Source of the DNA: Circinella minor
Taxonomy: Eukaryota; Mucoromycota; Mucoromycetes; Mucorales; Lichtheimiaceae
Assembly (NCBI GenBank): GCA_016758965.1
Contig: JAEPRB010000491.1
Span: forward strand, 1 to 17,475
Length of the DNA stretch: 17,475 bases
Direction of reading: 5' to 3'
Shown: positions 1 through 8,610 of the stretch, one piece after another
Numbering within the stretch: position 1 is the first letter of the stretch
How the letters are laid out: each line of letters begins with the position of its first letter
Position numbers and translations under genes: made by a program
The notes under the pieces: model-generated
What the model was told of the DNA's origin: nothing
Databases searched by the model: none
Seen by the model: only the letters and a program-made list of their open reading frames with translations

Positions 1-124
1 AATCAATCCGTAATAAAAGACATATAAGATTCTCACAATATTTATTCTTGTTATCCATTTAAATTCTATTCTACTTTATTCTATTTAACCACTTACTTTA
101 TTTATATATTCTATTCACTATATC
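1..124. other. AT-rich flank beyond the integrase fragment; nothing recognised
   Basis: This stretch is extremely AT-rich. On the minus strand it lies where the catalytic core of the Ty3-A integrase should follow the zinc-binding domain, but no integrase-like translation is visible in any frame. It may be unrelated sequence joined at a truncation point, or a second insertion continuing out of the window. Confidence 0.4.
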
Positions 125-538
125 TCAGTGTAGTAATTTGTTTTTCTGTGGTTTTCCTTGTGACTGACAGTATGTACAACGCTCAATAGCATGTTTAATA
201 TCTGATTTCATTCCTTCCCAATAATATCTGTTAGCAATTTTTAAATAGGTGTTATGTAATGCGAAATGTCCTTCATACGGATGAAAATGAAAGGACCAAA
301 TTTCATTGTCTGCTTCAGACTTGTTTAGCATTAGGCGAGGGTTGATATGATGTCATCGGTATAACCGATCGTTGTGTACAAAATAGTGTTTGCTTTGGCT
401 GTCCAAATATCTTTGCTGTTGTTTTGTAATACCCGAGGGATACTCAAGGGTTGTAAGGTAATATGTCAGAATGTTTAGTTTGGTTGTATCCATGTAGTAC
501 AAATGCTTTGTGTAATATCTGATGATTTTGTTGAGAGG
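125..538 (-). pseudogene. Ty3-A integrase N-terminal zinc-binding (HHCC) fragment
   Basis: One frame runs from 538 to the stop at 125-127, broken by a TGA at 353-355 that sits just after a typical linker ending HNDRLYR. The part after the stop has the H-x6-H and C-x2-C arrangement of the retroviral-type integrase zinc-binding domain, with HFHPYEGH, then NRYYWEGMKSDI, then CTYCQ. In the family this domain multimerises integrase and helps bind the LTR ends. The upstream part, rich in Tyr and Lys, matches the RNase H to integrase linker in style. The DDE catalytic core that should follow is absent. The missing residue at the TGA could have been Trp or Arg. The fragment lies on the far side of the Harbinger insertion from its RNase H. 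Confidence 0.82.
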
Positions 539-835
539 TTATTGTTCTGAAGATCAAATTATTTATGTGTGAATTCTGGAAATTATAATAATGTGTAACG
601 TGCAATGTGTAATGTGTGATTTTGATTTTGATTTTGATTTTGACTCTGATTTTGTGTTATTATATATCTATGTATATTTTAATTTTTTTTTTTACTAATA
701 TATGTTTGGTAAAAAGGCATGTTGCTACCAACGGATACTGAGGGGTATGATATAATTGAATTGATAAAAGTTATTGTAAAAAGATAAAAATAACAGCTGA
801 TAAAATAAATAATAGGTATGTTGAATATAATGAAT
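539..835. other. Ty3-A linker between Harbinger insertion and integrase fragment
   Basis: AT-rich sequence without a supportable gene. It contains a short GATTTT microsatellite around 617-650 and T/A homopolymers near 680-693. By position it is Ty3-A sequence between the RNase H end and the integrase linker. The last three bases, AAT at 833-835, are one copy of the Harbinger target-site duplication. Confidence 0.5.
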
Positions 836-851
836 AGGGGGTTTCAAAAAT
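836..851 (+). repeat. Harbinger left terminal inverted repeat (16 bp)
   Basis: AGGGGGTTTCAAAAAT, an exact inverted match to 3675-3690, preceded by target duplication AAT at 833-835. Confidence 0.93.
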
Positions 852-1068
852 GAAAAAATTGATTTTTAAATCGACGAGAGTTTTGTCGATTTGGTCAATT
901 TCGTCGATTTCAAAAAAAGTATAATTTAAACTACAGAACCAATTAAAATAGCTTGTGCATCTAACTGGCCAATAAGGCAAGTTTTTCTTGTCTTCTTATG
1001 TTGTACCTGCAAAGTGACCTGTGGGATTTTTTTGTTACTTCTTTCTTTTGTTACTTCTTTCTTTCAAC

Positions 1069-2274
1069 ATGGCAAAACTTTCACAAAAACAACGTACAAT
1101 TAAACGAATTCATTCAACAGTTAGAACATTAGAATATTGTAAAGCATCAATGTTAACGGGATCTCGAGAATATAAATATACTCAAAAAGAAATTGACGAT
1201 CTGATGGAGATTGTTAAAGGGATTGAAAAATATCATTATCTTAATCCACGTCGAAATATCCCAAAGCTTACAGAATATGCATCGTTTTTCTTTTCTTGGG
1301 ACAATGCTGAATTTCGAAACATAGTTCGTATGAATAAATCGACTTTTGCATTACTCACTAAAAAGATTGCAAAGCACGAAGTGTTTAAATCAAAAGGCAG
1401 TGGACGCAATCAAAGGCCTGTCTGGCTTCAGTTAGCTTGTACCTTGGAGCGATTAGCCCACGACGGTACTGGGCGGTCAGTGCATGGTATTTCACGTCAA
1501 TGGAGTATCGCGTCTGGCTCAGTCAGTACATATATGAAACGTGTTATTACAGCACTTAATGACCTTTCACCCCACTATATCAAGTGGCCCGAGGCAACAG
1601 AACGAAAGCAAATAGCAACTTTCATTAAAGAGTTTCATAACTTTCCTTCTTGTGTTGGGTATATTGATGGGACCCATATGGTCTTGTCACAAAAACCGAA
1701 GAAACAAGGGGAGGTTTACTTCAATCGCAAACAGCGTTATTCGATGAATGTGCAAGCCATTTGTGATCACAGGAGAATAATTCGACATCTCCAAGTTGGA
1801 TTGCCTGGTTGTTTTAGTGATTCGACGGCACATAAGATGTCATCAGTTTATAAGTACCCTTTGGATCATTTTTCTGAAAATGAATACATCCTCGGTGATT
1901 CAGGGTATGCACTGTCGAAACGGCTGTTGACCCCATATAAAGAACCGGCAATCCGTGCCAATGATGAAAATAAAACTTTCAACCAATTACATTCTTCTGC
2001 ACGAGTTGCAATTGAGAATACGTTTGGCATTTGGAAAGGAAGATGGCGCTACCTGAAAGGTATTCCATTACAATTACGAAACGATAATGAATTTCATTAT
2101 TTAAATCACATTGTTAAAGCCACTGCAGTATTGCATAACTTTCTGCTGGTAAATAATGATGATTGGGATCCCAAAACAAGCAGTATTGAACAGGAAGATA
2201 CTGTTTCAAATGAGCTTGAGACACATGATGTCAATATATGGCGTGAATCTATCAAAACAATCATTTTACAATAA
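1069..2274 (+). CDS. PIF/Harbinger (HARBI1-like) DDE transposase
   Basis: The product is 401 residues from the ATG at 1069, about the usual length for HARBI1-type transposases. The frame stays open back to a GTG at 1021, but that extension is a hydrophobic run from a T-rich leader, so the ATG in the context CAACATGG is preferred. An N-terminal helical region of about 190 residues includes a segment resembling the family helix-turn-helix (about residues 115-170). The DDE_Tnp_4-type nuclease core follows: D200 in VGYIDGTHM, D277 in ILGDSGYAL and E316 in IENTFGIWKGRW, with PGCFSDS around 246-252 between them. This RNase H-fold enzyme cuts and rejoins the element ends in the nucleus, normally with the help of the partner protein encoded opposite. 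No stop, frameshift or missing catalytic residue is visible, so the gene could still be functional. Confidence 0.93.
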   Translation: MAKLSQKQRTIKRIHSTVRTLEYCKASMLTGSREYKYTQKEIDDLMEIVKGIEKYHYLNPRRNIPKLTEYASFFFSWDNAEFRNIVRMNKSTFALLTKKIAKHEVFKSKGSGRNQRPVWLQLACTLERLAHDGTGRSVHGISRQWSIASGSVSTYMKRVITALNDLSPHYIKWPEATERKQIATFIKEFHNFPSCVGYIDGTHMVLSQKPKKQGEVYFNRKQRYSMNVQAICDHRRIIRHLQVGLPGCFSDSTAHKMSSVYKYPLDHFSENEYILGDSGYALSKRLLTPYKEPAIRANDENKTFNQLHSSARVAIENTFGIWKGRWRYLKGIPLQLRNDNEFHYLNHIVKATAVLHNFLLVNNDDWDPKTSSIEQEDTVSNELETHDVNIWRESIKTIILQ

Positions 2275-2323
2275 TAAACATAACATTTTATATAAAATAA
2301 TTTTTTTTATTGCTGAGCACCTT

Positions 2324-3496
2324 TTACATTGTATTGGAAAAGCGAGTCCACAATTCCTCTGCTTCATCTGGTGTATAGTTCTTGATGAGAAGCTTTTGTA
2401 TGAATTTCATCTTAATTGCTAGTTCACGATTATCTGCCTTTTTGAATAAAATGGCTCTTTGTAGCTCACGTTTCTCGCGAGCAAGTTGCATTTCTGCCGC
2501 ATGCTTCTCCTTTTTAAATTTCATATGAATTTTTTCAAACTTTAACCGCTTGATACCTTGGTCGTCATAAGCAGCAGTGAAGTTACCATGACGTTTAGGC
2601 ATTCGACCTACATCTTGATCTTCGTCTTCTTCACCTTCCTCATCTCCATCTCCTGAATCATCTTCCACATCATCTTCAAAATTATCTTCCACACCATCTT
2701 CATCGTCGCCCTCGTCATCATCAACATCATCATCAACATCACCATCAACATCACCACCATCATCACCATCATCGTCACCATCATCATTACCACCATCATC
2801 ACTACCATCATTATGGTAAGCAGGAATGTCATGCTCATATTCATGATCATGATTTTGCACTTCCTGGCTTCCAGCTCCTTGAACGCTATCACTCACAGGT
2901 GGTTCATCAGATCCAGAATAACTATTTTCGTTTGTCATCTGGTCACCGTTGTCTGCTGGATCAGTGACAGATGATTCATGCTGGGAAGTTTGCGGATCCA
3001 GAGTGCTGCTTGCATACCGAAACGAACTGGGAGGAGCAGCGCCACTTTCCTCATAATATGATGGATTCACATTCTCCCTATCCTGGTACAATGCCTTTAA
3101 CCGCATGTATCCATAACACATGCTTTCTTTTTTGGCTTCAATAGTTTGAATACCTTTTCTTCTATCAGTGTATGTGATTCCCCAACCAGTAGAACCCACT
3201 CCATTGTCGCCACACAAACGAAAGACCTTTTTGAAATTATAAAACCATGTTTCAAAACGCGATTTAGCACTAGCTGTCGTCCAACCTGCTCCAACCTTTT
3301 GAGCCATAAGTGCGTAAATTTCTGTTTTATGAGTTTTTCTATTGTCGTTTGTGGGGACGCTAGATTTGTGGATGCCACAAAGACATTCAAAATTTTTGGG
3401 AACTTCAATAATGCGTAACATTACTTCATATTGTTCACGTGTACAATGTTTTCCATTGCGCGAAGATGCGGCATTTGAGTTGTTTTCGTTGGGCAT
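2324..3496 (-). CDS. Harbinger partner protein (putative Myb/SANT-type DNA-binding)
   Basis: A 390-residue protein encoded convergently to the transposase inside the same inverted repeats. Residues about 17-145 form a compact conserved-looking region rich in Trp, Phe and Tyr, with SAKSRFETWFYNFKKVF and GSTGWGITY, where the family usually has a Myb/SANT-like domain; that assignment rests on position and general character. Residues about 219-296 are a nearly pure Asp/Gly/Glu tract encoded by GAT/CAT-type trinucleotide repeats. Residues about 315-372 are Lys/Glu-rich and probably helical or coiled coil, with KRLKF as a possible nuclear localisation patch. In characterised Harbinger systems such a partner binds the element ends and brings the transposase to the nucleus. 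Here that is inferred. The ATG at 3494-3496 is the first in frame and lies inside the inverted repeats. Confidence 0.82.
   Translation of the reverse strand: MPNENNSNAASSRNGKHCTREQYEVMLRIIEVPKNFECLCGIHKSSVPTNDNRKTHKTEIYALMAQKVGAGWTTASAKSRFETWFYNFKKVFRLCGDNGVGSTGWGITYTDRRKGIQTIEAKKESMCYGYMRLKALYQDRENVNPSYYEESGAAPPSSFRYASSTLDPQTSQHESSVTDPADNGDQMTNENSYSGSDEPPVSDSVQGAGSQEVQNHDHEYEHDIPAYHNDGSDDGGNDDGDDDGDDGGDVDGDVDDDVDDDEGDDEDGVEDNFEDDVEDDSGDGDEEGEEDEDQDVGRMPKRHGNFTAAYDDQGIKRLKFEKIHMKFKKEKHAAEMQLAREKRELQRAILFKKADNRELAIKMKFIQKLLIKNYTPDEAEELWTRFSNTM
2640..2820. repeat. Trinucleotide-rich (CAT/ATC) low-complexity tract
   Basis: On the plus strand this is an imperfect run of CATCAT, CAACAT and CACCAT triplets. 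It encodes the Asp/Gly/Glu tract of the partner protein on the minus strand and stays in frame throughout, consistent with slippage constrained by coding. Confidence 0.8.
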
Positions 3497-3607
3497 TTTC
3501 AGGTAAATGTAAAAAAAAGAATTGAGAGAAATAAAATAATAAACTTTTGTTAAAATAAACCCATTTTTATCACAAATCCCCAGGAACCTATCTCCGACGT
3601 CGATTTC

Positions 3608-3637
3608 GAAAACTGCGTCTCAGGAGACGCAGTTTTC
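3608..3637. repeat. Perfect 14-bp inverted repeat inside the right end of Harbinger
   Basis: GAAAACTGCGTCTC is followed by AG and then its exact reverse complement, giving a 30-base hairpin-forming palindrome. It lies 53 bp inside the right end of the element, upstream of the partner gene. I see no counterpart inside the left end. Confidence 0.85.
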
Positions 3638-3674
3638 AATTTCGTCGATTTCACGAAATCGACAAAAAAAATCT

Positions 3675-3690
3675 ATTTTTGAAACCCCCT
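3675..3690 (-). repeat. Harbinger right terminal inverted repeat (16 bp)
   Basis: ATTTTTGAAACCCCCT, the exact inverse of 836-851, followed by target duplication AAT at 3691-3693. Confidence 0.93.
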
Positions 3691-3870
3691 AATAGGTTAT
3701 AAATAAAAATAATAATAAGTTGATTTCACAAGCTTTTAACGACTTCCTGGATACTGGTCACAATTTGTGAAAAGAATTTAATATCCTAGTCTGCTGAGAA
3801 AATCTGCATTGGTGTTTTCTTTTCCTGGGCGATATTTTATTTCAAAAGAATATTCAGATAATATCGTAAT

Positions 3871-4830
3871 CTATCTTGCTAATATTCCTTCAGGTCGAGG
3901 TATATTTAATAATCCTTTTAGTGCAGAATGATCTGCAATTACGGTGAATGTGTTTGATAACAAATAAGGTCGAAGTTTCTTTATGGCCCATACTACGGCT
4001 AAACATTCTAGTTTGGAAATTTCATAATTCTTTTCACTTGGGGTAAGAGCACGGCTGTCATATAAGATAACATGTTCTCGCCCTTCATCATCATGCTGGG
4101 CTAATACGAGTCCTAGTCCTTCTCTTGATGCGTCTGTAATTACAGTGCAAGGTTTATTATAATCAATTCGGGTGAGTATAGGACTACTGCACATCGCGTT
4201 TTTTAATGTTTGGAAAGCTTCGATTGACTCAGGCGTCCATGTTAGTTTTCCTGGATTCCCCTTCATCATGTTAGAAAGTGGTCGAGATATTTTCGAATAA
4301 GATTTGACGAATCGTTTATAATAGTTAGTTAGTCCACAGAATGACCTGAGATTACGGATGGTTTTAGGCAAGGGATATTTGGCAACTTTTTCAATCTTAG
4401 CAGGATCAGTATGGATGCCTTGTTCATTAACGATGAATTCTAAGAATTTGATAGCACTGGCGTTGAACTTGCATTTTTTTGGGTTTAATATAAGGCCTGC
4501 TTTGCGTATGCACGCAAATACTTTTGCCAGATCATGTAAATGTTGTTTTTGATCGGGTGAATATGTGAATAAATCATCAATGTATACTACGGCACATTTA
4601 CTTAATAATGCGCGAAATGCTATATCTGAAAGCATTTGGGCGCTAGCAGATGCATTAAGCATGCCCATTGGCATTCTTAAAAATTCGTATAATCTAAATT
4701 TACATGTAAATGCTGACTTTGGTATTGATTCAGGTGTTAATTTAATATTGTAATAAAATGATGCACAATCTAATGTTGAGAAGACTTTTGCTTTGTTCCC
4801 TACTGCATCTAGGGAATCAATCCATAACAA
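3871..4830 (-). pseudogene. Ty3-A reverse transcriptase palm/thumb plus RNase H
   Basis: Main body of the Ty3/Gypsy polymerase (319 residues in this open stretch). It starts inside the RT with WIDSLDAVGNKAKVFSTLD, carrying the first catalytic Asp at residue 21. It continues through MPMGMLNASA and the catalytic YIDD box at 83-86, to the thumb and connection (FCGLTNYYKRFV). The RNase H-like domain follows from about 228, with acidic residues at D233 (TDASREG), E275 (YEISKLE) and D300 (IADHSAL). The stop at 3871-3873 is TAG where the family has Trp after LAR; reading on in the same frame gives the normal domain end, KYRPGKENTNADFLSR, to a TAA at 3778-3780. The TAG is thus a nonsense mutation. 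The N-terminal fingers lie in another frame upstream (5096-5776), separated by 4831-5095. Confidence 0.9.
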
Positions 4831-5095
4831 AAAAATATGGTGGATTTAGTGGATTTTAGGATAAACAGTTATCTAATATTATTATAGGGTAATTGTTATA
4901 GGTTAATCACTAAGAAAATATTTATTATTGATTAACAAAGGTGTTATAGATTAAACAGGTTTATGATTATTAAAGAACATATGGATTAAATACCATGTCT
5001 TTTTCGAAACCCCAAGGCAATTTTTTCTTGAACTTGAAAGTTTTAGATATTATTCTTTTTTCGGATCGAAATGGAAATGGTGGATTATCCGATAA
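4831..5095. other. Unexplained segment splitting the Ty3-A reverse transcriptase
   Basis: The fingers part of RT ends normally at RELN near 5171 and the palm resumes at LLWIDSL near 4836. Everything between is not RT. The proximal part (about 5170-4973) stays open on the minus strand except for one TGA at 5096-5098 and reads like protein (TQRADELLGELIHNN, then KKKLPWGFEKD), but I do not recognise it. The distal 140 bp or so are AT-rich and non-coding. It is either a small insertion or a rearrangement. Confidence 0.5.
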
Positions 5096-5776
5096 TCAAT
5101 TGTTGTGGATTAACTCCCCTAGTAATTCATCTGCTCTTTGAGTCATATATAGACAAAATGGTTGTAAAGCATTAAGCTCTCTGTAATCGATAACTAATCG
5201 TAAATTAGCTGCAGCAGCCGGTTTTGAGGATGATGATGATGTCGCTGCTGACGGTTTCTTGACTAACAATATGGGTGAGGCCCATGGACTTGTTGAGGGT
5301 CGTATAATTTTCATTTTTCAAAATTGTTTAAGTTCTTTTTCTAAAAATTCTAATTCTACTGGACTCATTCTATATGGTCGATGTCGAATTGGTGGATGGT
5401 TTCCAGTATTGATTTCATGTTCTAACAAGTCAGTACATCCGATTGTTTTTCTATCCCATTCAAAAATATCTTGATACTGTTCTATAAGGGCTTGGAATTC
5501 TGCTTTGAGTTTTGGATCTAACTCTCTCTCGTTTATTTGTTCCAATTGTTCTTTCGTGAGAGGCTTTCTTGGTATGATAGGTGAGTTGTTGTTTAAAATT
5601 CGAGTGTCTACTAATTCATACCCCTGATTATTAGTAGTTATCACTCTCATTTCTCCGAGTATCAAGTCCGTATTGATAGTGTATTCGAATTCAGTAGTTA
5701 TATTGAGTATGGATACCCAATATATTTCATCTGATGGATGTAAAATGGCTCCATAAATATTTATTTGTTCTGGCAT
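5096..5776 (-). pseudogene. Ty3-A RT N-terminal region (linker and fingers)
   Basis: Two open stretches in one frame (5776-5318 and 5314-5096) are separated only by a TGA at 5318-5320 and one codon, so this was one coding region. The first carries the pre-RT linker with LTKEQLEQIN, YQDIFEWD, HEINTGNHPPIRHRPYRMSP and ELEFLEKELKQF, all hallmarks of Gypsy RT entry. The second starts MKIIRPSTSPWASPILLVKK and later has LRLVIDYRELN, the RT fingers motifs. Between them, residues 21-37 of the second stretch form a Ser/Ala-rich insert (5204-5254) where the family has a short loop. The frame is the same as that of the protease upstream. After RELN the sequence leaves RT. Confidence 0.87.
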
Positions 5777-5965
5777 GTTGGTATTTGGTTCAAAAATATA
5801 TGTATTCGAATCCTTTAAAAATGAAGGACAAGGTATATCGAAGGTTCAATAATTTGCATTGGGGATGTTGATTTCCATATTAGTCTTTATTATGATTTGC
5901 CTATTGCCTTGTTTTAATTCGAGTGGCTGTATGTCTTCAGTAATGGGAAACAGAATATCATCTGC

Positions 5966-7126
5966 CTATGACTCGTTCGTTAACATTTCATCTGTGTTGT
6001 TTTCAGTGGATGACGAGTATTCACTCAATGATTCATTGTCTGATGAAACCATTTCTTTTCCAGTATATGGCTCAGAACTTGAACTAATATTAGGTTTTCC
6101 TGTATTATTAAACCATGGTATGCTATTGTCGGTTTGTTTCTCATATCTTATTGGAATAGCTCGTGTATCGTCATGGTGAATCCACATAGTCTTTGTTTGA
6201 TACTCTATAGTAGCTTTGGCCTTTTTTAACCAATTGTTTCCAATGATTAGATCAATGGGTGTGGTTGGCAATACTTCTAATGCTATTGGTACTGGTTCGG
6301 TTCCATTAGGTTGTAACTGGACACTACTAATTATTCCCAACGATGCGTGTCGGTCTCCGTTGCCTAGCATGAAAACTGCTGTAGAAGGTTTATTTATCTT
6401 TAATCCCAGAGTTTGGGCTAATTTCTTTGATATGCAGCTTTTGCTTGCTCCGGTGTCTAATAGACTATTCACATGATGCGAATTTATAACAAAATTTGTA
6501 TACAAAGCAGTAGTACTTAGTGATGGTGCTGTTTCCTCATCTAATACTGTAAGTGAACGAGCAGTTTTACATATGCTTGAAAACTGTCTTCTCATAGATG
6601 GTACCAATTTTAAAAGCTGTGCAAACGTTATATCTGCGTTTCTATTGAGGATGTCTGCTGAAACGTCGTACAGTTCTTTTTTTACAATTTTATGGGTGGA
6701 AAGGATTTTTTTGTTTCTCCGAACTGATTTTCCTTTTTGAGACTTCTTTAAATCATTTTCTTGAGAGAGAGTTTTCTTTTGGTTTACTGGCTTTCTTCCT
6801 TCCACTTGTTTTTCCACTATTTTACTGTGTGGTAATATTTTTGGTGGAAAAGGGGAATAATTTTTATTTTCCGCTTTTTCCGATGGCAAATCCAGGTCCA
6901 TGTCGTCCAACGTATTTCTCAGTTGTGTCCATTGATTTCCTGCTGGCGGTTGTATAGTGTTTGTGGGTTCCCAACTTGGCGTTTGTTGATTCGAAAAAGC
7001 TGTTTGTCCGAATGCAGAGGTAATACCAGATGTTGCTTGGTTGGGTCGAGAGTTACTATCTGTGCTTTGATTATTTGCAGGTAAAGCTTTATTTGTAATA
7101 GGTTGTTCTTGCACAAGGTTGGGCAT
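5966..7126 (-). pseudogene. Ty3-A aspartic protease region of Pol
   Basis: A 386-residue open stretch. The first 150 residues are Gln/Asn-rich then Lys-rich and probably disordered. Residues about 154-182 hold DVSADILNRNADITFAQLLK, a helix I associate with fungal Gypsy proteins just before the protease. The retropepsin-like domain follows: SLLDTGASKSCIS with the catalytic Asp at 224, and IDLIIGNNWL at 291-300, the usual flap-distal strand. It would act as a dimer to process Gag-Pol. After the TAG at 5966-5968 the same frame continues (with another TGA at 5846-5848) into the RT linker at 5776, so protease and RT were one polyprotein now broken by nonsense codons. Confidence 0.87.
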
Positions 7127-7265
7127 GTGATTCGTGGCTTGGTTCGTGGCTTGTTTTTGTTTTATGTTCTTTGCTTGCTGATGGTTTATTGAACTTAACT
7201 TTCTTTTGTGTTTTATTTTTTGTTATCTTACCTGCTTCATTTCGTGGCTGTAATTGTGGTGGTGG

Positions 7266-7805
7266 TCATTTTCCTTTTACTTGTGGTATGGCATATAGTT
7301 CTTCGTCGCTATATTTGCTTTGATATTCTGACAAATAACCATTATCAAAATAGTCGGGTTTTATTTGGTTTGCAATATTATCTTCGAAATCGTCTGATTC
7401 AAGAAAAGCAATGGTAGCCGATGGAGAGTTGGGTCGAGATGGTGGAACATTTTTATTTTCATGATTGTCTCTATAAGCCCAGATGTTATTATATTCTTGA
7501 CAGTTTCTTGGATAGTTGTTTTCTTCGCGGTTGTATCGTTGTGGTCTTTGATTATATTTAGGCTCATAATCACAGTCATTTTCTTCGTGGTGACGAGCAT
7601 TATTATTATAAGGTCGGTAATTATTGTTATTGTTTCTGTATTGGTTTCGATGGTAATGGTTGTCGTTGTACCTGTAGCGTGGCTCATTTAGTTTGCGAGT
7701 TTCTTCTTGTATTAATCGGCGTAACATGCCTTCTAAGCTAGTATTGGCAGTGTTATTATTAGTTATTATTATCTGGATAATTTGATTCATACTGGAAAAG
7801 TTCAT
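7266..7805 (-). pseudogene. Ty3-A gag C-terminal part, shifted frame
   Basis: A 179-residue stretch in a frame shifted by one from the gag N-terminal part, overlapping its end by 47 bp. It is strongly Asn/Tyr/Arg-rich (RNNNNNYRPYNNNARHH), a composition suited to a nucleic acid-binding Gag tail. No CCHC zinc knuckle is visible. The frame stays readable past the TGA at 7266-7268 with PPPQLQPRNEAGK and a Lys-rich tail to about 7100. The stop may be an Arg CGA turned to TGA. The frame change could be a small indel or a recoding site; I cannot decide. Confidence 0.72.
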
Positions 7806-8610
7806 GTTTTTGCATTTGTTTTGTTAATGTGTCAATGGATGGCGAGTTTGATCCTGAGTCCACATTAAGATTTGGAGGATGGAAGGCTTTGGTACGTGCT
7901 TGATTTATTTTCTCTTTTGAAGGGTTGTTTTTATATATCCATGAAGTAGGGATACGATCCTCTGCATTTTGTAGGATGAATGGATTATCTTGTGAATAAA
8001 GAGTGGTGCCATGTTGTCCTCTCCAATATTCATAAGCAAATTGCTTATAATCATTAAATGTTTTTGCTCCTAGTAGGTAACAATATCTCTTAACGCGTGG
8101 TAACAATCCACTTTTAAATTTGGCTTCTATTAATGCTTCTGCTTCGGCTCCAGATAGATTGGCCAAGTCAGCAGCCTGCTGAATTCTTCCTAAGAACATT
8201 CTGGGTGGTTCATCATCTCCTTGTACGATTTGCTCGAAAGCATCTTTGTAATACTCTATTACATCAGCTGTTACATACTCCTGTTCTAATCTACTGATTA
8301 ACTTGCCGTACTTTGTTCCGATAGGTGGATTATTTCTAATTTCCTTCTGGAGAAATATGCATGCGTATTTCTTAACTTGGGCATTTAATATACTTGCTTG
8401 TCTGTCTGTGGATTTTATATATGCTATTACGAAATATGATTCAAGGGTATCCCGGAAGTGACAGAAATCTTCTCCTTCATATCCAGAGAAATCAATTAAT
8501 CTTAGTTTATAGCTCAATGCGTCAGTGCCATGTGCCAACACAGGTGAGAAGGATGATCCAACATTGATATCAGTATTGTGTGGAGCATGCATTGAACTGG
8601 AAGTATTCAT
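7759..8610 (-). pseudogene. Ty3-A gag capsid-type N-terminal part
   Basis: A 283-residue frame from the ATG at 8610. It has the all-helical look of a Gypsy Gag capsid: LRLIDFSGYEGEDFCHFRDTLESYF near residues 36-60, then RLEQEYVTADVIEYYKDAFEQI around 107-128, then FLGRIQQAADLANLSGAEAEALIEAKF around 139-165. The spacing resembles the Retrotrans_gag family (strand, then helices ending near LLPRVKRY). Gag would form the cytoplasmic virus-like particle. It ends in a short out-of-frame tail, after which the plausible continuation lies in the next frame at 7805-7266. It is the 5'-most gene of Ty3-A; the 225 bp upstream are its presumed untranslated leader. Confidence 0.82.

Larger units (their letters stand above)
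836..3690. mobile_element. PIF/Harbinger DNA transposon, apparently complete (2855 bp)
   Basis: The element begins AGGGGGTTTCAAAAAT at 836-851 and ends with its exact reverse complement at 3675-3690, a 16-bp perfect terminal inverted repeat. AAT flanks both sides (833-835 and 3691-3693), matching the 3-bp target duplication of the PIF/Harbinger superfamily, although TAA/TTA is the commoner choice. It carries the two genes typical of the family: a DDE transposase on the plus strand and a DNA-binding-type partner on the minus strand, convergent with 49 bp between their stops. Both frames are open throughout. Copies of GTCGATTT cluster inside both ends. The element interrupts Ty3-A, so it is the younger insertion. 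Confidence 0.92.
125..8610 (-). mobile_element. Ty3/Gypsy LTR retrotransposon Ty3-A, decayed and interrupted
   Basis: Read on the minus strand, the order is gag (8610-7266), aspartic protease (7126-5966), reverse transcriptase (5776-3871), RNase H, and an integrase HHCC domain (538-125). This is the Ty3/Gypsy order, with integrase after RNase H. A PIF/Harbinger transposon occupies 836-3690 between RNase H and integrase. Removing it would leave roughly 350 bp between the RNase H end and the integrase linker, a plausible single-element spacing. The reading frame changes at least twice in gag-pro, and in-frame stops lie at 7266, 5966, 5846, 5318, 3871 and 353. The integrase catalytic core and the 3' LTR are not seen. 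No 5' LTR is firmly defined; a possible primer-binding site lies near 8824-8832. The copy is inactive as it stands. Confidence 0.88.

Noticed and set aside
1021..1068. N-terminal extension of the Harbinger transposase from a GTG
   Set aside because: It encodes a hydrophobic run from a T-rich leader; the ATG at 1069 gives a normal family length and start.
2608..2892. Met-rich 94-residue frame on the minus strand
   Set aside because: It is the out-of-frame translation of the trinucleotide tract that encodes the acidic region of the partner protein.
7361..7691. Thr/Ile- and Val-rich frames on both strands
   Set aside because: They are shadows of the Asn/Tyr/Arg-rich gag tail of Ty3-A.
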